DNA from: Natrinema longum
Lineage (GTDB): Archaea; Halobacteriota; Halobacteria; Halobacteriales; Natrialbaceae
Length of the DNA stretch: 64,000 nucleotides
Assembly (NCBI RefSeq): GCF_017352095.1
Contig: NZ_CP071463.1
Coordinates: 496,001-560,000, forward strand
Reading direction: 5' to 3'
Part shown: piece by piece, positions 54,125-62,103 of the stretch
Layout: each line of letters starts with the position of its first letter
Numbering within the stretch: position 1 is the stretch's first letter
Position numbers and translations under genes: made by a program
The notes under the pieces: generated by a model
The model's input: the letters and a program-made list of their open reading frames with translations, nothing else
What the model was told of the DNA's origin: nothing
Database searches by the model: none

Positions 54125-55417
54125 ATGCGAGAGACCGTGCTCCTGATCGGCGGCGGTGGCCGCGAACACGCCATCGCCCGTGCGCTCGAGGACAGCGAAG
54201 CCGACCTGTACGCCTGTGCCGGCAACAAGAATCCCGGTATCACCCGTCTCGCCGCCGGGTTCGAGTCGCTCGAGACGACCGACCCCGAGGCAGTCGTCGA
54301 CTACGCCGAGGACGTCGACGCGACGATCGCCGTCATCGGCCCCGAAGCACCGCTCGAAGCCGGCGTCGCGGACGCACTCGAGGCCGCTGGCGTCTACGCG
54401 TTCGGCCCCAAAGCGGAAGACGCCCGCATCGAGACGGACAAGGCGTTCCAGCGCCGTTTCATGCGGGAAAACGACGTTCCGGGCTGTCCGGACTTCGAAA
54501 CCTTCGACGACGTGGAGGCGGCCTGTGACTTCATCGACGACTACGACGGCGACCTCGCGATCAAGCCCGCCGGGCTGACCGGCGGCAAGGGCGTCAAGGT
54601 CATCGGCGACCAGGTCACCGCCGAGGAGGGCAAGGCCTACATCCGCGACTCCGAGTACGACCGGATCGTCTTAGAGGAGCGGCTGATCGGCGAGGAGTTC
54701 ACGATTCAGGCGTTCGTCGCGAACGGCGAGTTCCGGACCGCGCCGGCAGTGCAGGACCACAAGCGCGCCTACGAGGGCGACGAGGGCCCGAACACGGGCG
54801 GCATGGGCAGCTACTCCGACGCGACCGACGAGTTGCCGTTCATGACCGAGGACGACTACGACGAGGCCGTCTCGATCATCGAGGCGACCGTCGACGCCCT
54901 CGAGGACTACCGTGGCATCCTCTACGGTCAGTTCATGCTGACCACCACGGGCCCGCGCGTCGTCGAATTCAACGCCCGCTTCGGCGACCCAGAGGCGATG
55001 AATACGCTTCCCGTCCTCGAGACCGACTTCCTCGACGTGCTCACCGCCGCTCGCGACGGCGACCCGCTGCCGGAACTGGCGTTCGCCGAGCAGGCGACGG
55101 TCTGTAAGTACGCCGTCCCGGAGGGATACCCGACCGAACCCGAGGCGGGTGCGAAGGTGCAGGTCGACGAGGAGAGTGCGGGTGACGCCCTGCTGTACTA
55201 CGCCAGCGTCGAAGAGCGAGACGACGGCATCTACACGACCACCTCGCGGTCGTTCGCGCTGGTCGGCGTCGCCGACTCGATCGACGAAGCCGAGGAGATC
55301 GCGGAAGACGCGCTCGCAGTCGCCGGCGAGGAGGGACTGCGCGTGCGCCACGACATCGGCAAGGCCGACCTCGTCCAGAAGCGAATCGACCACATGAACG
55401 AACTTCGCGGCGAGTAA
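54125..55417 (+). CDS. purD: Phosphoribosylamine-glycine ligase
   Basis: 430 residues from ATG 54125 (MRETVLLIGGGGREHAIARA); a longer frame from 53984 runs through the promoter. N-terminal Rossmann-like domain with GGGGREHA, then the ATP-grasp domain: AIKPAGLTGGKGVKV, LEERLIGEEFTIQAFV, NTGGMGSYS, YGQFMLTTTGPRVVEFNARFGDPEA. Second step of purine biosynthesis, making GAR from phosphoribosylamine and glycine. Glycine is supplied by glyA, found 7 kb downstream. Confidence 0.96.
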   Translation: MRETVLLIGGGGREHAIARALEDSEADLYACAGNKNPGITRLAAGFESLETTDPEAVVDYAEDVDATIAVIGPEAPLEAGVADALEAAGVYAFGPKAEDARIETDKAFQRRFMRENDVPGCPDFETFDDVEAACDFIDDYDGDLAIKPAGLTGGKGVKVIGDQVTAEEGKAYIRDSEYDRIVLEERLIGEEFTIQAFVANGEFRTAPAVQDHKRAYEGDEGPNTGGMGSYSDATDELPFMTEDDYDEAVSIIEATVDALEDYRGILYGQFMLTTTGPRVVEFNARFGDPEAMNTLPVLETDFLDVLTAARDGDPLPELAFAEQATVCKYAVPEGYPTEPEAGAKVQVDEESAGDALLYYASVEERDDGIYTTTSRSFALVGVADSIDEAEEIAEDALAVAGEEGLRVRHDIGKADLVQKRIDHMNELRGE

Positions 55418-55686
55418 CGACCCCGACCGCCACAACACGATCACCCCGGTCGCTACCGCCGCCGACCGGTTCCGGTCACCGGGTTTCGGATCCTGTTCTT
55501 CAGCGACGGTTTCGATCGCCTCGCCGCCTGCATCCCGGACGACCCCGTAGGCGTACGTGCTGGGGTGGCGAATCGGTGGTGAGAGTCGACCCACTCGCTG
55601 ACCCGTTCACCGGGGACCGTCGCTATCGCCGGTCGCGCCGTTGCTCGGTCCATATCGTCACATAGAACGGGATCGAGTAACGGGAG

Positions 55687-56994
55687 TCAGGCCGAAACAA
55701 CGGCGATCGCCGCTGCGGCCAGCCCACCACCCACCAGGAGGATCGTACTGTAGGCCGCGACGCGGTTCCGAAAGCCGTCGTTCGTCGACGTCGTTGCCAG
55801 CAACGCCTTGACCACGATGCTCGAGACCGTCGCGAGCAAGATCGCGATCGTCGCCTCGGCCGGACCGAGCTGCCCGCCACGATAGAGGACGACGGCGGAG
55901 GTCGTCGCGCCGGCACTCGAGACGAAGCCGCTGGCGACGGCGGTCGCGTAGAAGCCCAGCGTTCCGAACCACGTCTCGGCCAGCGATCCGAACACGAGGA
56001 CGACGAGGAAGACGGCCCCGAACGCGAGGGCGTTCTTCAGCGAGAACGGGCTCTCGAGCTCCATGGGGCCGGACTCGCTCCAGTCAGCCGTGAGGGCGGC
56101 GACGGCGAAGGCGAGCAGGATGACGGCTCCGAGCGGAACGACCGCCTCGACGAGAATGCCGGTCTCACCGCCGGCGGTGAAGCCGACCGCGATCGCGAGG
56201 TTGCGGGTGGCCATGGCGGCGTTCGCCAACAGGATCGCGGCGACGGCGTAAGAGGCTGCCTCGGGGCGCTGGTTGACGTGATCGAGCATCGTTCCGACGA
56301 CGGCCGTCGAGGAGGCCAGGCCGCCGAAGAAACCGGTGATCGCGATGCCGCGCCCGCCGTAGGTCGAGACGATCGCGTAGTTGGCGATGCCGATCCCCGC
56401 GACGGCGACGACCATCAGCCAGATGACCTGGGGCTCGAGCGGGATCGTGACCCCTGCGACTTCGGGCTCGTACGTGGCCGGAAGGAGCGGATAGATGACG
56501 AACGCGAGGATGGCGAACTCCGTCGTCGAACGCATTTCCTCGCGGGAGAGCCCCCAGGCGAATTCGTGGAGCTCCCGTTTCAACACGAGCAGCAGCGACG
56601 AGAGGACGGCGACGGTAACGCCCTCGAGGATGAACCCGGCAGCGACAAGCACCCCGATGCCGTAGGCGACGAGCATCGAGACCGACGTCGTCAACGAGAG
56701 TCCCGTGTCGGCCGGGTCCTCTTCGGTAAGCCCCTGGACGGCGAGCAACACTCCCTGGACGATCACCAACAGCCCACCCAGAAAGAGGAGGCTTTCGCCG
56801 ACGTCGCCCTCACGGACGAGGACGGTAAAGACCGCACCGAGCAGGCTGATCAGTGAAAACGTGCGGATGCCGGCGGACTTCTGGGACCACTCGCGCTCGA
56901 GTCCGAGGAACATCCCCAGTGCGCCGGCCAGCGCGAGCCGGACGATCGGTTCCTCGAGGGGCGCGTCGGCGACCTGCAGCGCAGCCTCGTTCAC
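55687..56994 (-). CDS. MgtC/SapB-type membrane protein with DUF4010
   Basis: 435 residues if the start is GTG 56994 (read as Met in MNEAALQVADAPLEEPIVRL). This start is chosen because a TATA-like TTTATATG (minus strand, ~57017-57024) is 26 bases upstream, giving a leaderless transcript; ATG 57051 would lie upstream of that promoter. The N-terminal ~130 residues have the MgtC family signature RLALAGALGMFLGLEREWSQKSAGIRTF; the rest is a DUF4010 multi-helix domain (STYGGRGIAITGFFGGLASSTAVVGTML). About twelve membrane helices. Possibly an ion or metabolite transporter; substrate not known. Confidence 0.82.
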   Translation of the reverse strand: MNEAALQVADAPLEEPIVRLALAGALGMFLGLEREWSQKSAGIRTFSLISLLGAVFTVLVREGDVGESLLFLGGLLVIVQGVLLAVQGLTEEDPADTGLSLTTSVSMLVAYGIGVLVAAGFILEGVTVAVLSSLLLVLKRELHEFAWGLSREEMRSTTEFAILAFVIYPLLPATYEPEVAGVTIPLEPQVIWLMVVAVAGIGIANYAIVSTYGGRGIAITGFFGGLASSTAVVGTMLDHVNQRPEAASYAVAAILLANAAMATRNLAIAVGFTAGGETGILVEAVVPLGAVILLAFAVAALTADWSESGPMELESPFSLKNALAFGAVFLVVLVFGSLAETWFGTLGFYATAVASGFVSSAGATTSAVVLYRGGQLGPAEATIAILLATVSSIVVKALLATTSTNDGFRNRVAAYSTILLVGGGLAAAAIAVVSA

Positions 56995-57123
56995 TACTGC
57001 TCGTTTGCTATGGCCACATATAAACGACGCGCCGGTGACGAGCGGGGCCACACGACCCGCAGTAGCGACTGGGGGCGGCCTCCGACGGCGGTGGCGAAGT
57101 CCGACTGCGTCGACGGGCGCTCT

Positions 57124-57399
57124 TTATAAGTCGACGTACTGGGATTCCCACTCGCGGCGCGCCTCGAGTTCGCGGCGACCGCGACGGGTGAGCGTATAGA
57201 AGTTCGTTCGCCGATCGCGGCGGCCCTTTTCGACGAGTCCCTTGTCGACGAGGGTGTCGAGGTTGGGATAGAGCCGGCCGTGATGGATCTCTTTCTCGTA
57301 GTACTGCTCGAGTTCTTCTTTGATCGCCAGTCCGTGGGGTTCGTCCTCGCCAGCGATGACGTAGAGCAAGTCACGCTGAAATCCTGTCAGGTCGTACAT
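57124..57399 (-). CDS. PadR family transcription regulator
   Basis: 91 residues from ATG 57399 (MYDLTGFQRDLLYVIAGEDE); an upstream ATG at 57417 overlaps the inferred transcription start. Classic PadR winged helix: GLAIKEELEQYYEKEIHHGRLYPNLDTLVDKGLVEKGRRDRRTNFYTLTRRGRRELEARREW. It belongs to the short haloarchaeal PadR group without a C-terminal helix domain. The ATTGG/CCAAT repeat at its start may be its own operator. 129 bases separate it from the MgtC-like gene on the same strand, which has its own promoter. Confidence 0.9.
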   Translation of the reverse strand: MYDLTGFQRDLLYVIAGEDEPHGLAIKEELEQYYEKEIHHGRLYPNLDTLVDKGLVEKGRRDRRTNFYTLTRRGRRELEARREWESQYVDL

Positions 57400-57414
57400 T
57401 GGGAAAGTACCAAT
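57398..57414. promoter_or_regulatory. Possible PadR operator
   Basis: ATTGG (57398-57402) and CCAAT (57410-57414) with a 7-base spacer, lying across the PadR start codon and the transcription start predicted from an AT-rich box near 57435. Position fits autorepression; sequence is not the bacterial ATGT-N8-ACAT consensus. Confidence 0.3.
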
Positions 57415-57690
57415 CACACTTACTGTCGAATTTTAATAAGGCTATCGGGTTGTTCCGATCGAAAGAGGGCTATTACCAGTGAGGAGCCACGTTTTCGGGA
57501 CAGAAAACCCATAACACCCGTGACGAATCGCTCGGTCGACCACACATAATGAGTGGTTCATGTTTACAGTTCAGTGATTACGTTTCGGTACAATTATATT
57601 GAATAACGCCAAGCGCTGTCGGCTTCGAACGAAGTCGCGACTATCGCACTCGCGTCGCTCCAGCGTGTAGTACATCGAAACAGGAAAGCA
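57400..57690. other. Upstream region of the PadR gene; no gene
   Basis: AT-rich between 57420 and 57600. On the plus strand a TATA-like ACAATTATATTG (57590-57601) could start a transcript near 57622 that runs into the structured element at 57691-57798. The minus-strand frame 57571-57816 (MSLPLSPSNRTF ... KRNH) is without family features. Confidence 0.4.
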
Positions 57691-57798
57691 GATCGCGTGA
57701 CGGAAAAATGTCACGCGATCGCTTGCCGCCCTGAATTGGTCCCCGCTGACGCTTCGGCCCTCCAAGCGAAGCGTCACGTGAAAGGTTCTGTTGGAGGG
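57691..57798. other. Two strong hairpins with a possible pseudoknot; candidate structured RNA
   Basis: GATCGCGTGAC (57691-57701) pairs perfectly with GTCACGCGATC (57710-57720). TGACGCTTCG (57747-57756) pairs perfectly with CGAAGCGTCA (57767-57776). The loop of the second hairpin contains CCCTCCAA (57758-57765), complementary to TTGGAGGG at 57791-57798, so a plus-strand RNA could close a pseudoknot. A minus-strand promoter-like CCTTTAAGT at ~57801-57809 also faces into it. No open frame explains it. It may be a small RNA, a leader, or the end of a lost mobile element. Confidence 0.45.
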
Positions 57799-57862
57799 AC
57801 TTAAAGGTAACGACACAGTGTCCGGTCAGACGCGGGGTCGACCGCTCCCGACACGTCCTCGA

Positions 57863-58009
57863 TCACATGTGTTCTTCCTCGAGCACCCAGCCGATCGCGC
57901 GCTTGTAGTAGGTAAACATCTCTTCGACACCGTCGTGTCGCATGTCGTCGCTCTCGAGGTGTTCTTTGAGGAACTCGTACTGCTCGCGGATCTCGTCTTC
58001 GTCACGCAT
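57863..58009 (-). CDS. Small conserved helical protein
   Basis: 48 residues from ATG 58009: MRDEDEIREQYEFLKEHLES then DDMRHDGVEEMFTYYKRAIGWVLEEEHM. Highly acidic and helical throughout, resembling short conserved haloarchaeal proteins of unknown function; I recall close sequences but no name. The longer frame from 58168 contains a poorly coding N-terminal part. Isolated gene, no operon partner. Confidence 0.65.
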   Translation of the reverse strand: MRDEDEIREQYEFLKEHLESDDMRHDGVEEMFTYYKRAIGWVLEEEHM

Positions 58010-58251
58010 ACGGAGTAGTATCGACCGAGGGGGCAAAAAAGCCGCCACGCCGAATCCCAGGCCGTCGGTCGAGAGTCGCGAGTCGGCGGCGACGTCGATC
58101 CTCCGTTTCGATCCGGAAAGAGCGGTTTCCGTCCTGAAACGATCGTCAGAACCGTTCGACAGCTCCACCTGAATCCCATTCAGTAGAGAGGTCGTTCCCG
58201 AGCCGGACCGGGCTCGATGGGAGCGTCTCGATTGCGGCGATCGGAGATCGA

Positions 58252-58896
58252 TTACACGTCTTCGGTCTCGTTGTCACCCGTAGTCTCGTTGCCGTCTTCG
58301 GTTTCGTTTGCGGCCCCACCGTCTTCCCCGAGCATCAGGGTAACCTCTTCGTCGGCCCCATCGATTTCGACGTCGTCCTCGGCTTCCTGCCCCCCGTCTT
58401 CGGCGCTCACAGTGTACTCTCCGTTCTCGAGTTCCTCGAATTCGACGTCGCCGTTCTCGTCGGTTTCGTCTTCCATCGGGAAACTCTGGGTGGCGGCACC
58501 GTCTTCGGTCTCGTTGGCCGATTCGTTGGCTGATTCGTTCTCGGACTCGTTCTCCGATTCGGTGACCGACTCGTTGGCCGACTCGTTCCCCGATTCGTTT
58601 TCCGATTCGTTCCCCATCTCTTCGTCGCCCATGCCGCCGACGCCCGCCTCCTCGAGAGTGACGGTCGCGCCTTCGACCGGTTCTTCCTGGTCGTCCTGAA
58701 CCGTCGCTGTCAGCGTATACGTTTCGTCGCCGCTTTCCTCGTCGGTCTCGTTGTCCCCAGCAGGTTCCCCGTTGCCGTCTTCCGTTTCGTTGTCTTCGTC
58801 ACCCGGGCCGCCGTCAGCGCAACCGGCTAACGCGAGTGCGCTTGCTGTTCCTGCCGCGGCCACGAACGTCCGTCGGTTCAGTTGGGTACCGGACAT
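58252..58896 (-). CDS. Acidic lipoprotein with an N-glycosylation sequon array
   Basis: 214 residues. Tat lipoprotein signal LNRRTFVAAAGTASALALAGC. A first acidic stretch is followed by a carboxypeptidase-regulatory-like beta domain (YTLTATVQDDQEEPVEGATV and GDVEFEELENGEYTVSAEDG), interrupted by a low-complexity insert GNESENESGNESANESVTES with many N-x-S/T sites. These sequons are targets of haloarchaeal surface N-glycosylation. The insert is coded by short imperfect repeats (gattcgttctcggactcgtt-like units) at about 58510-58620. Function unknown; a surface shield or adhesion role is possible. Confidence 0.82.
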   Translation of the reverse strand: MSGTQLNRRTFVAAAGTASALALAGCADGGPGDEDNETEDGNGEPAGDNETDEESGDETYTLTATVQDDQEEPVEGATVTLEEAGVGGMGDEEMGNESENESGNESANESVTESENESENESANESANETEDGAATQSFPMEDETDENGDVEFEELENGEYTVSAEDGGQEAEDDVEIDGADEEVTLMLGEDGGAANETEDGNETTGDNETEDV

Positions 58897-59205
58897 ATAT
58901 TCGGGTAGGACGTTCCGGTTGGTTTCGATGTGGCCTGCACCTGCCGTCCGTTAATCACCTATTGAACGACGCCACGACACTGATGACCATCATCGTCGAT
59001 TGAACGACGTTCCGACGCAACCGACGCTCAGGCGCGGGCGACTGTCGTCGCTTTCACACCGCTCAGGGCAGCCATTGGGCCACGATCGAGCGTCGGCGGA
59101 TCCGATTCCCGTCCACGGTCGGTCCTCGCCGACCGCCGATCGCGTCGTTCGAGCATCCGTCGCCGGTCCGGTGGGCCTTTTGGTATCCCGGCCGTAGTCG
59201 CTCAC
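58897..59205. other. Gap with the promoters of two divergent genes
   Basis: An AT-poor region. Frames inside are chance. Upstream sequence of the lipoprotein near 58900-58915 has a weak TATA-like CGAATATATG (minus strand). Nothing else recognised. Confidence 0.4.
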
Positions 59206-59931
59206 ATGAAGATCCGGGGTGAGCGCGAGTGCACGGAGTGTGGGACCCGCTGGTCGTACTACGAGACCGGGAGTGTCGGCTGTCCGGGCTGTGGCAGCCT
59301 GCAAAGCGTCGGCGTCGACGAACGCACCGAACACACCGATCTCCAGGTGGCGTTCGATCTCACCCCCGTTCGGAACGCGATCGACGACGTCGCGACCGAC
59401 GACCTCGCCGAACGCGCTCGGGACCGCTGTCGCGAGTACGTTCGCCGACGCGGATTCGTCAACGCCGGGACGCTCCGCGAACTCGACGATACCTACCTCG
59501 CCGCGACCGAACTGCTCCACGTCGCCGACATCGTCGCCCGCGAGATCCACCTCGAGGAGCGCGAAGAGCTGTACTTCCTCGCGTTACTCCGGGACGCCGA
59601 TCAGGGTGAGCGTCCGCCCGTCGACGACGTCCCTCGCTCGCTCCGGGCGGCCCGCGGCCTCGCGTACGCGAACGCGATCCGTGAGTACCGACGTGACGTT
59701 CGGACCTGGACGGACGACCGCAACCTGACCGCGAGCGAGCGAAGCGCACTCGAGACACTGGGCGAACACGTCACGCGGATTCGAATGCTCGACGGCGACG
59801 TCGAGCCACGGACTGCCGAACGGCTCGTCGAGGCGACCCGCAACCTGACAAACGGCCTTCGCGGCGACGAACTCGCGTTCACACGGTCCCAAGAACGGTT
59901 AGAGAGCCTCGAGTTCGGTTCGATCGACTGA
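59206..59931 (+). CDS. DUF7117-like protein with N-terminal zinc ribbon
   Basis: 241 residues. CTECGTRWSYYETGSVGCPGCG (Cys-x2-Cys ... Cys-x2-Cys, 9-30) is a TFIIB-type zinc ribbon. The rest is helical with YRRDVRTWTDDRNLTASERS and LRGDELAFTRSQERLESLEF, matching a haloarchaeal family I recall as DUF7117. It might bind nucleic acid through the ribbon. No operon partner; the gene lies between the divergent lipoprotein and the convergent folD. Confidence 0.75.
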   Translation: MKIRGERECTECGTRWSYYETGSVGCPGCGSLQSVGVDERTEHTDLQVAFDLTPVRNAIDDVATDDLAERARDRCREYVRRRGFVNAGTLRELDDTYLAATELLHVADIVAREIHLEEREELYFLALLRDADQGERPPVDDVPRSLRAARGLAYANAIREYRRDVRTWTDDRNLTASERSALETLGEHVTRIRMLDGDVEPRTAERLVEATRNLTNGLRGDELAFTRSQERLESLEFGSID

Positions 59932-60098
59932 CCCGACGGAGAACGAGCGACCGACGCGGAAAACGGAGCCGGCGGGGCCGCCATCGACGCGGCCGTGTCA
60001 CCGTTCGTGGTGATCGATTCCGTTCGCCGAGATCGAAACCGGAGCCGGCGAACGCGACGAAAAGCGGGAGACGCGAAATCGAACCCGGGACCGGCGAC

Positions 60099-60992
60099 TC
60101 AGGGGAGGTCGACGGCGACGTCTTCCTGCAGACTCGCGGCTTTGACCGTGTTGTAGAGCAACATCGCACGGGTCATCGGGCCGACGCCGCCGGGGACCGG
60201 GGTGATCGCGCTCGCTTTCTCCTTGGCGCTCTCGAATTCGACGTCGCCGACGAGTTCGTACCCCTTGTCGGTGTCGGCGTCGACGCGGTTGATTCCGACG
60301 TCGATGACGACGGCATCCTCACCGATCATCGACCCGTCGATCAGTTCCGGAGCGCCGACCGCTGCAACCACGATGTCCGCGTTCCGCGTCTTCGTAGCGA
60401 GATCGTCGGTTCGGGAGTGACAGACCGTCACCGTCGCGTTGCCGTCGTCGGCTTTCTGAAACAGGAGGTTCGCGAGCGGTTTCCCGACGATCCGGGAGCG
60501 ACCGACGATCGTTACGTCGGCGCCCTCGGTTTCGATATCGTACGCCTCGAGCAGTTTCTGTACGCCGTGTGGCGTACAGGGACGGAAGCGAGCATCGCCG
60601 GCGACGAGACGACCGACGTTCTCCGGATGGAACCCGTCAACGTCCTTCGCGGGGTCGATCCGTCGGATTACCTCGCGATAGTCGATGTGGTCCGGGACGG
60701 GGTCCTGAACGAGATAGCCGTGAACGTCGGGATTCTCGTTGAGGTCGTCGATCGTCTGGTACAGCTCCTCGGCGGGCGCGTCACCGTCGACGTCGACGTG
60801 GTGACCGTCGATGCCGACCTCCTCGCAATCGCGTTGTTTCATATTTACGTAGGTCTGGCTCGCGGGATCGTCGCCCATGAGCACGGTCGCCAGTCCCGGC
60901 CGTGAACCTGCGTCGGCGAGTGTCTCGATCGCGTCTGTCAGATCGTCCCGAATCTCGCTCGCGACGGCGTTGCCGTCGATGATCTCGGTCAT
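60099..60992 (-). CDS. folD: Bifunctional methylene-tetrahydrofolate dehydrogenase / cyclohydrolase
   Basis: 297 residues. Substrate-binding domain with YVNMKQRDCEEVGI (conserved Lys), LVQDPVPDHIDYREVIRRIDPAKDVDGFHPENVGRL, then the NADP-binding Rossmann domain VTIVGRSRIVGKPLANLLFQ and the closing TPVPGGVGPMTRAMLLYNT. It oxidises methylene-tetrahydrofolate and hydrolyses the methenyl form, feeding formyl groups to purine synthesis. Shares a C1 folate network with glyA, thyA, and dihydrofolate reductase in the window. Confidence 0.96.
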   Translation of the reverse strand: MTEIIDGNAVASEIRDDLTDAIETLADAGSRPGLATVLMGDDPASQTYVNMKQRDCEEVGIDGHHVDVDGDAPAEELYQTIDDLNENPDVHGYLVQDPVPDHIDYREVIRRIDPAKDVDGFHPENVGRLVAGDARFRPCTPHGVQKLLEAYDIETEGADVTIVGRSRIVGKPLANLLFQKADDGNATVTVCHSRTDDLATKTRNADIVVAAVGAPELIDGSMIGEDAVVIDVGINRVDADTDKGYELVGDVEFESAKEKASAITPVPGGVGPMTRAMLLYNTVKAASLQEDVAVDLP

Positions 60993-61090
60993 TACTCGAG
61001 TGGGCGACCGCGAGGCTCATTAATCCCCGGATTCGTGCTCAGAACTGGGCCAGTATCGGCCCGAATATACACGTACGTGGATACATCTTC

Positions 61091-61903
61091 TCAGAACCGC
61101 TCGTCGAGGAACGTCCGGATCGCGTCGTTTGCCGCCTCCGGCCCCTCGAGGTTCGAGGTGTGTCCCGCCTCCGGGATCAGTGCCATCTCGGCGTCGGGCA
61201 GCTCCTCGACCATCGGCTCGGCCTGTTCGGGCGCGATCGAGGGGTCCTCCTCGCCGTGGACGATCAGGACCGGCACGTCGATCTCCGAGAGCCGGTCGGT
61301 CACGTCCTCGCGACCGAGCCACGAGTTGAGTTCATAGTGGACCGCCCGGCCGGGATAGGTGGCCCAGCGATCCACCCACGCCTCGACGAGTTCCGGGTTC
61401 TCCTCGTGGGTCGTCTGGCCGAACAGTTCGCCAGTCGAGCCCGCCGCGATCTCGCGGGGCAGCGGCTCGAGGACGTCCTCGTAGGGCTCGACGAGGGCCT
61501 CGTACTCCGCCCGCTCCTCCTCGGGATGGGGCGTCGCCATCGAGTCGATCAAGACCAGCCCGTCGACCCGCTCGGGGTACTCGAGGGCAAAGCGCAGCCC
61601 CATGAACCCGCCCATCGACATGCCGGCGATGACCGCGCTGTCCTCCCCGATCCCGTCGAGTAGCGCCGCACAATCGTCGGCCAGCTCCCACAGATCGTAC
61701 TCCGGCGCGTACCGGTCCGTCCGCGCCCGCAGGTCGTAGGCGACCGCCCGGTACTCGTCTTTGAGGGCCTCGAGTTGGGGCTCGAACATCGTCCGATCCA
61801 TCAATGTCCCGTGGGCGAAGACGACCGGCCGTCCCTCGCCGACGTCGGTGGTCAACGCGTCGGTTCTGGTTCGGTACATCGCCGTCGCCGTTTCGTCACT
61901 CAT
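61091..61903 (-). CDS. Alpha/beta hydrolase
   Basis: 270 residues from ATG 61903 (MSDETATAMYRTRTDALTTD); ATG 61918 is possible. Oxyanion HGTLMDRTMFEPQ, nucleophile elbow GMSMGG (Ser in AVIAGMSMGGFMGLR), acid VLIVHGEEDPSIAPEQ, and base His in IPEAGHTSNLEGPE: a complete catalytic triad. The cap domain is typical of the large esterase/peroxidase/dehalogenase-like hydrolase family. Substrate unknown. It lies between folD and glyA, all on the minus strand, with separate promoters suggested by >90-base gaps. Confidence 0.9.
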   Translation of the reverse strand: MSDETATAMYRTRTDALTTDVGEGRPVVFAHGTLMDRTMFEPQLEALKDEYRAVAYDLRARTDRYAPEYDLWELADDCAALLDGIGEDSAVIAGMSMGGFMGLRFALEYPERVDGLVLIDSMATPHPEEERAEYEALVEPYEDVLEPLPREIAAGSTGELFGQTTHEENPELVEAWVDRWATYPGRAVHYELNSWLGREDVTDRLSEIDVPVLIVHGEEDPSIAPEQAEPMVEELPDAEMALIPEAGHTSNLEGPEAANDAIRTFLDERF

Positions 61904-62103
61904 GCTAACTAGACTCATTGGTAAGTTACAAAAGGTATTCGGTCCGAAGGGATCTCGCTCGAAACGGGCGACGATCGGCGACGTGGTTCCCAGCACCAAC
62001 GCGGTCGTGGACCTCACCGGTCTCGAGCCTGCCTAAGAAGTCGCGGAAAAACGGGATCGCGTGCCGTTCGTAGCCGGACCGGCCGAGGCGACGCGGCCGT
62101 CGA

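Noticed and set aside
58510-58620. Short repeats taken as CRISPR
   Set aside because: They code for N-E-S units in the lipoprotein; no unique spacers.
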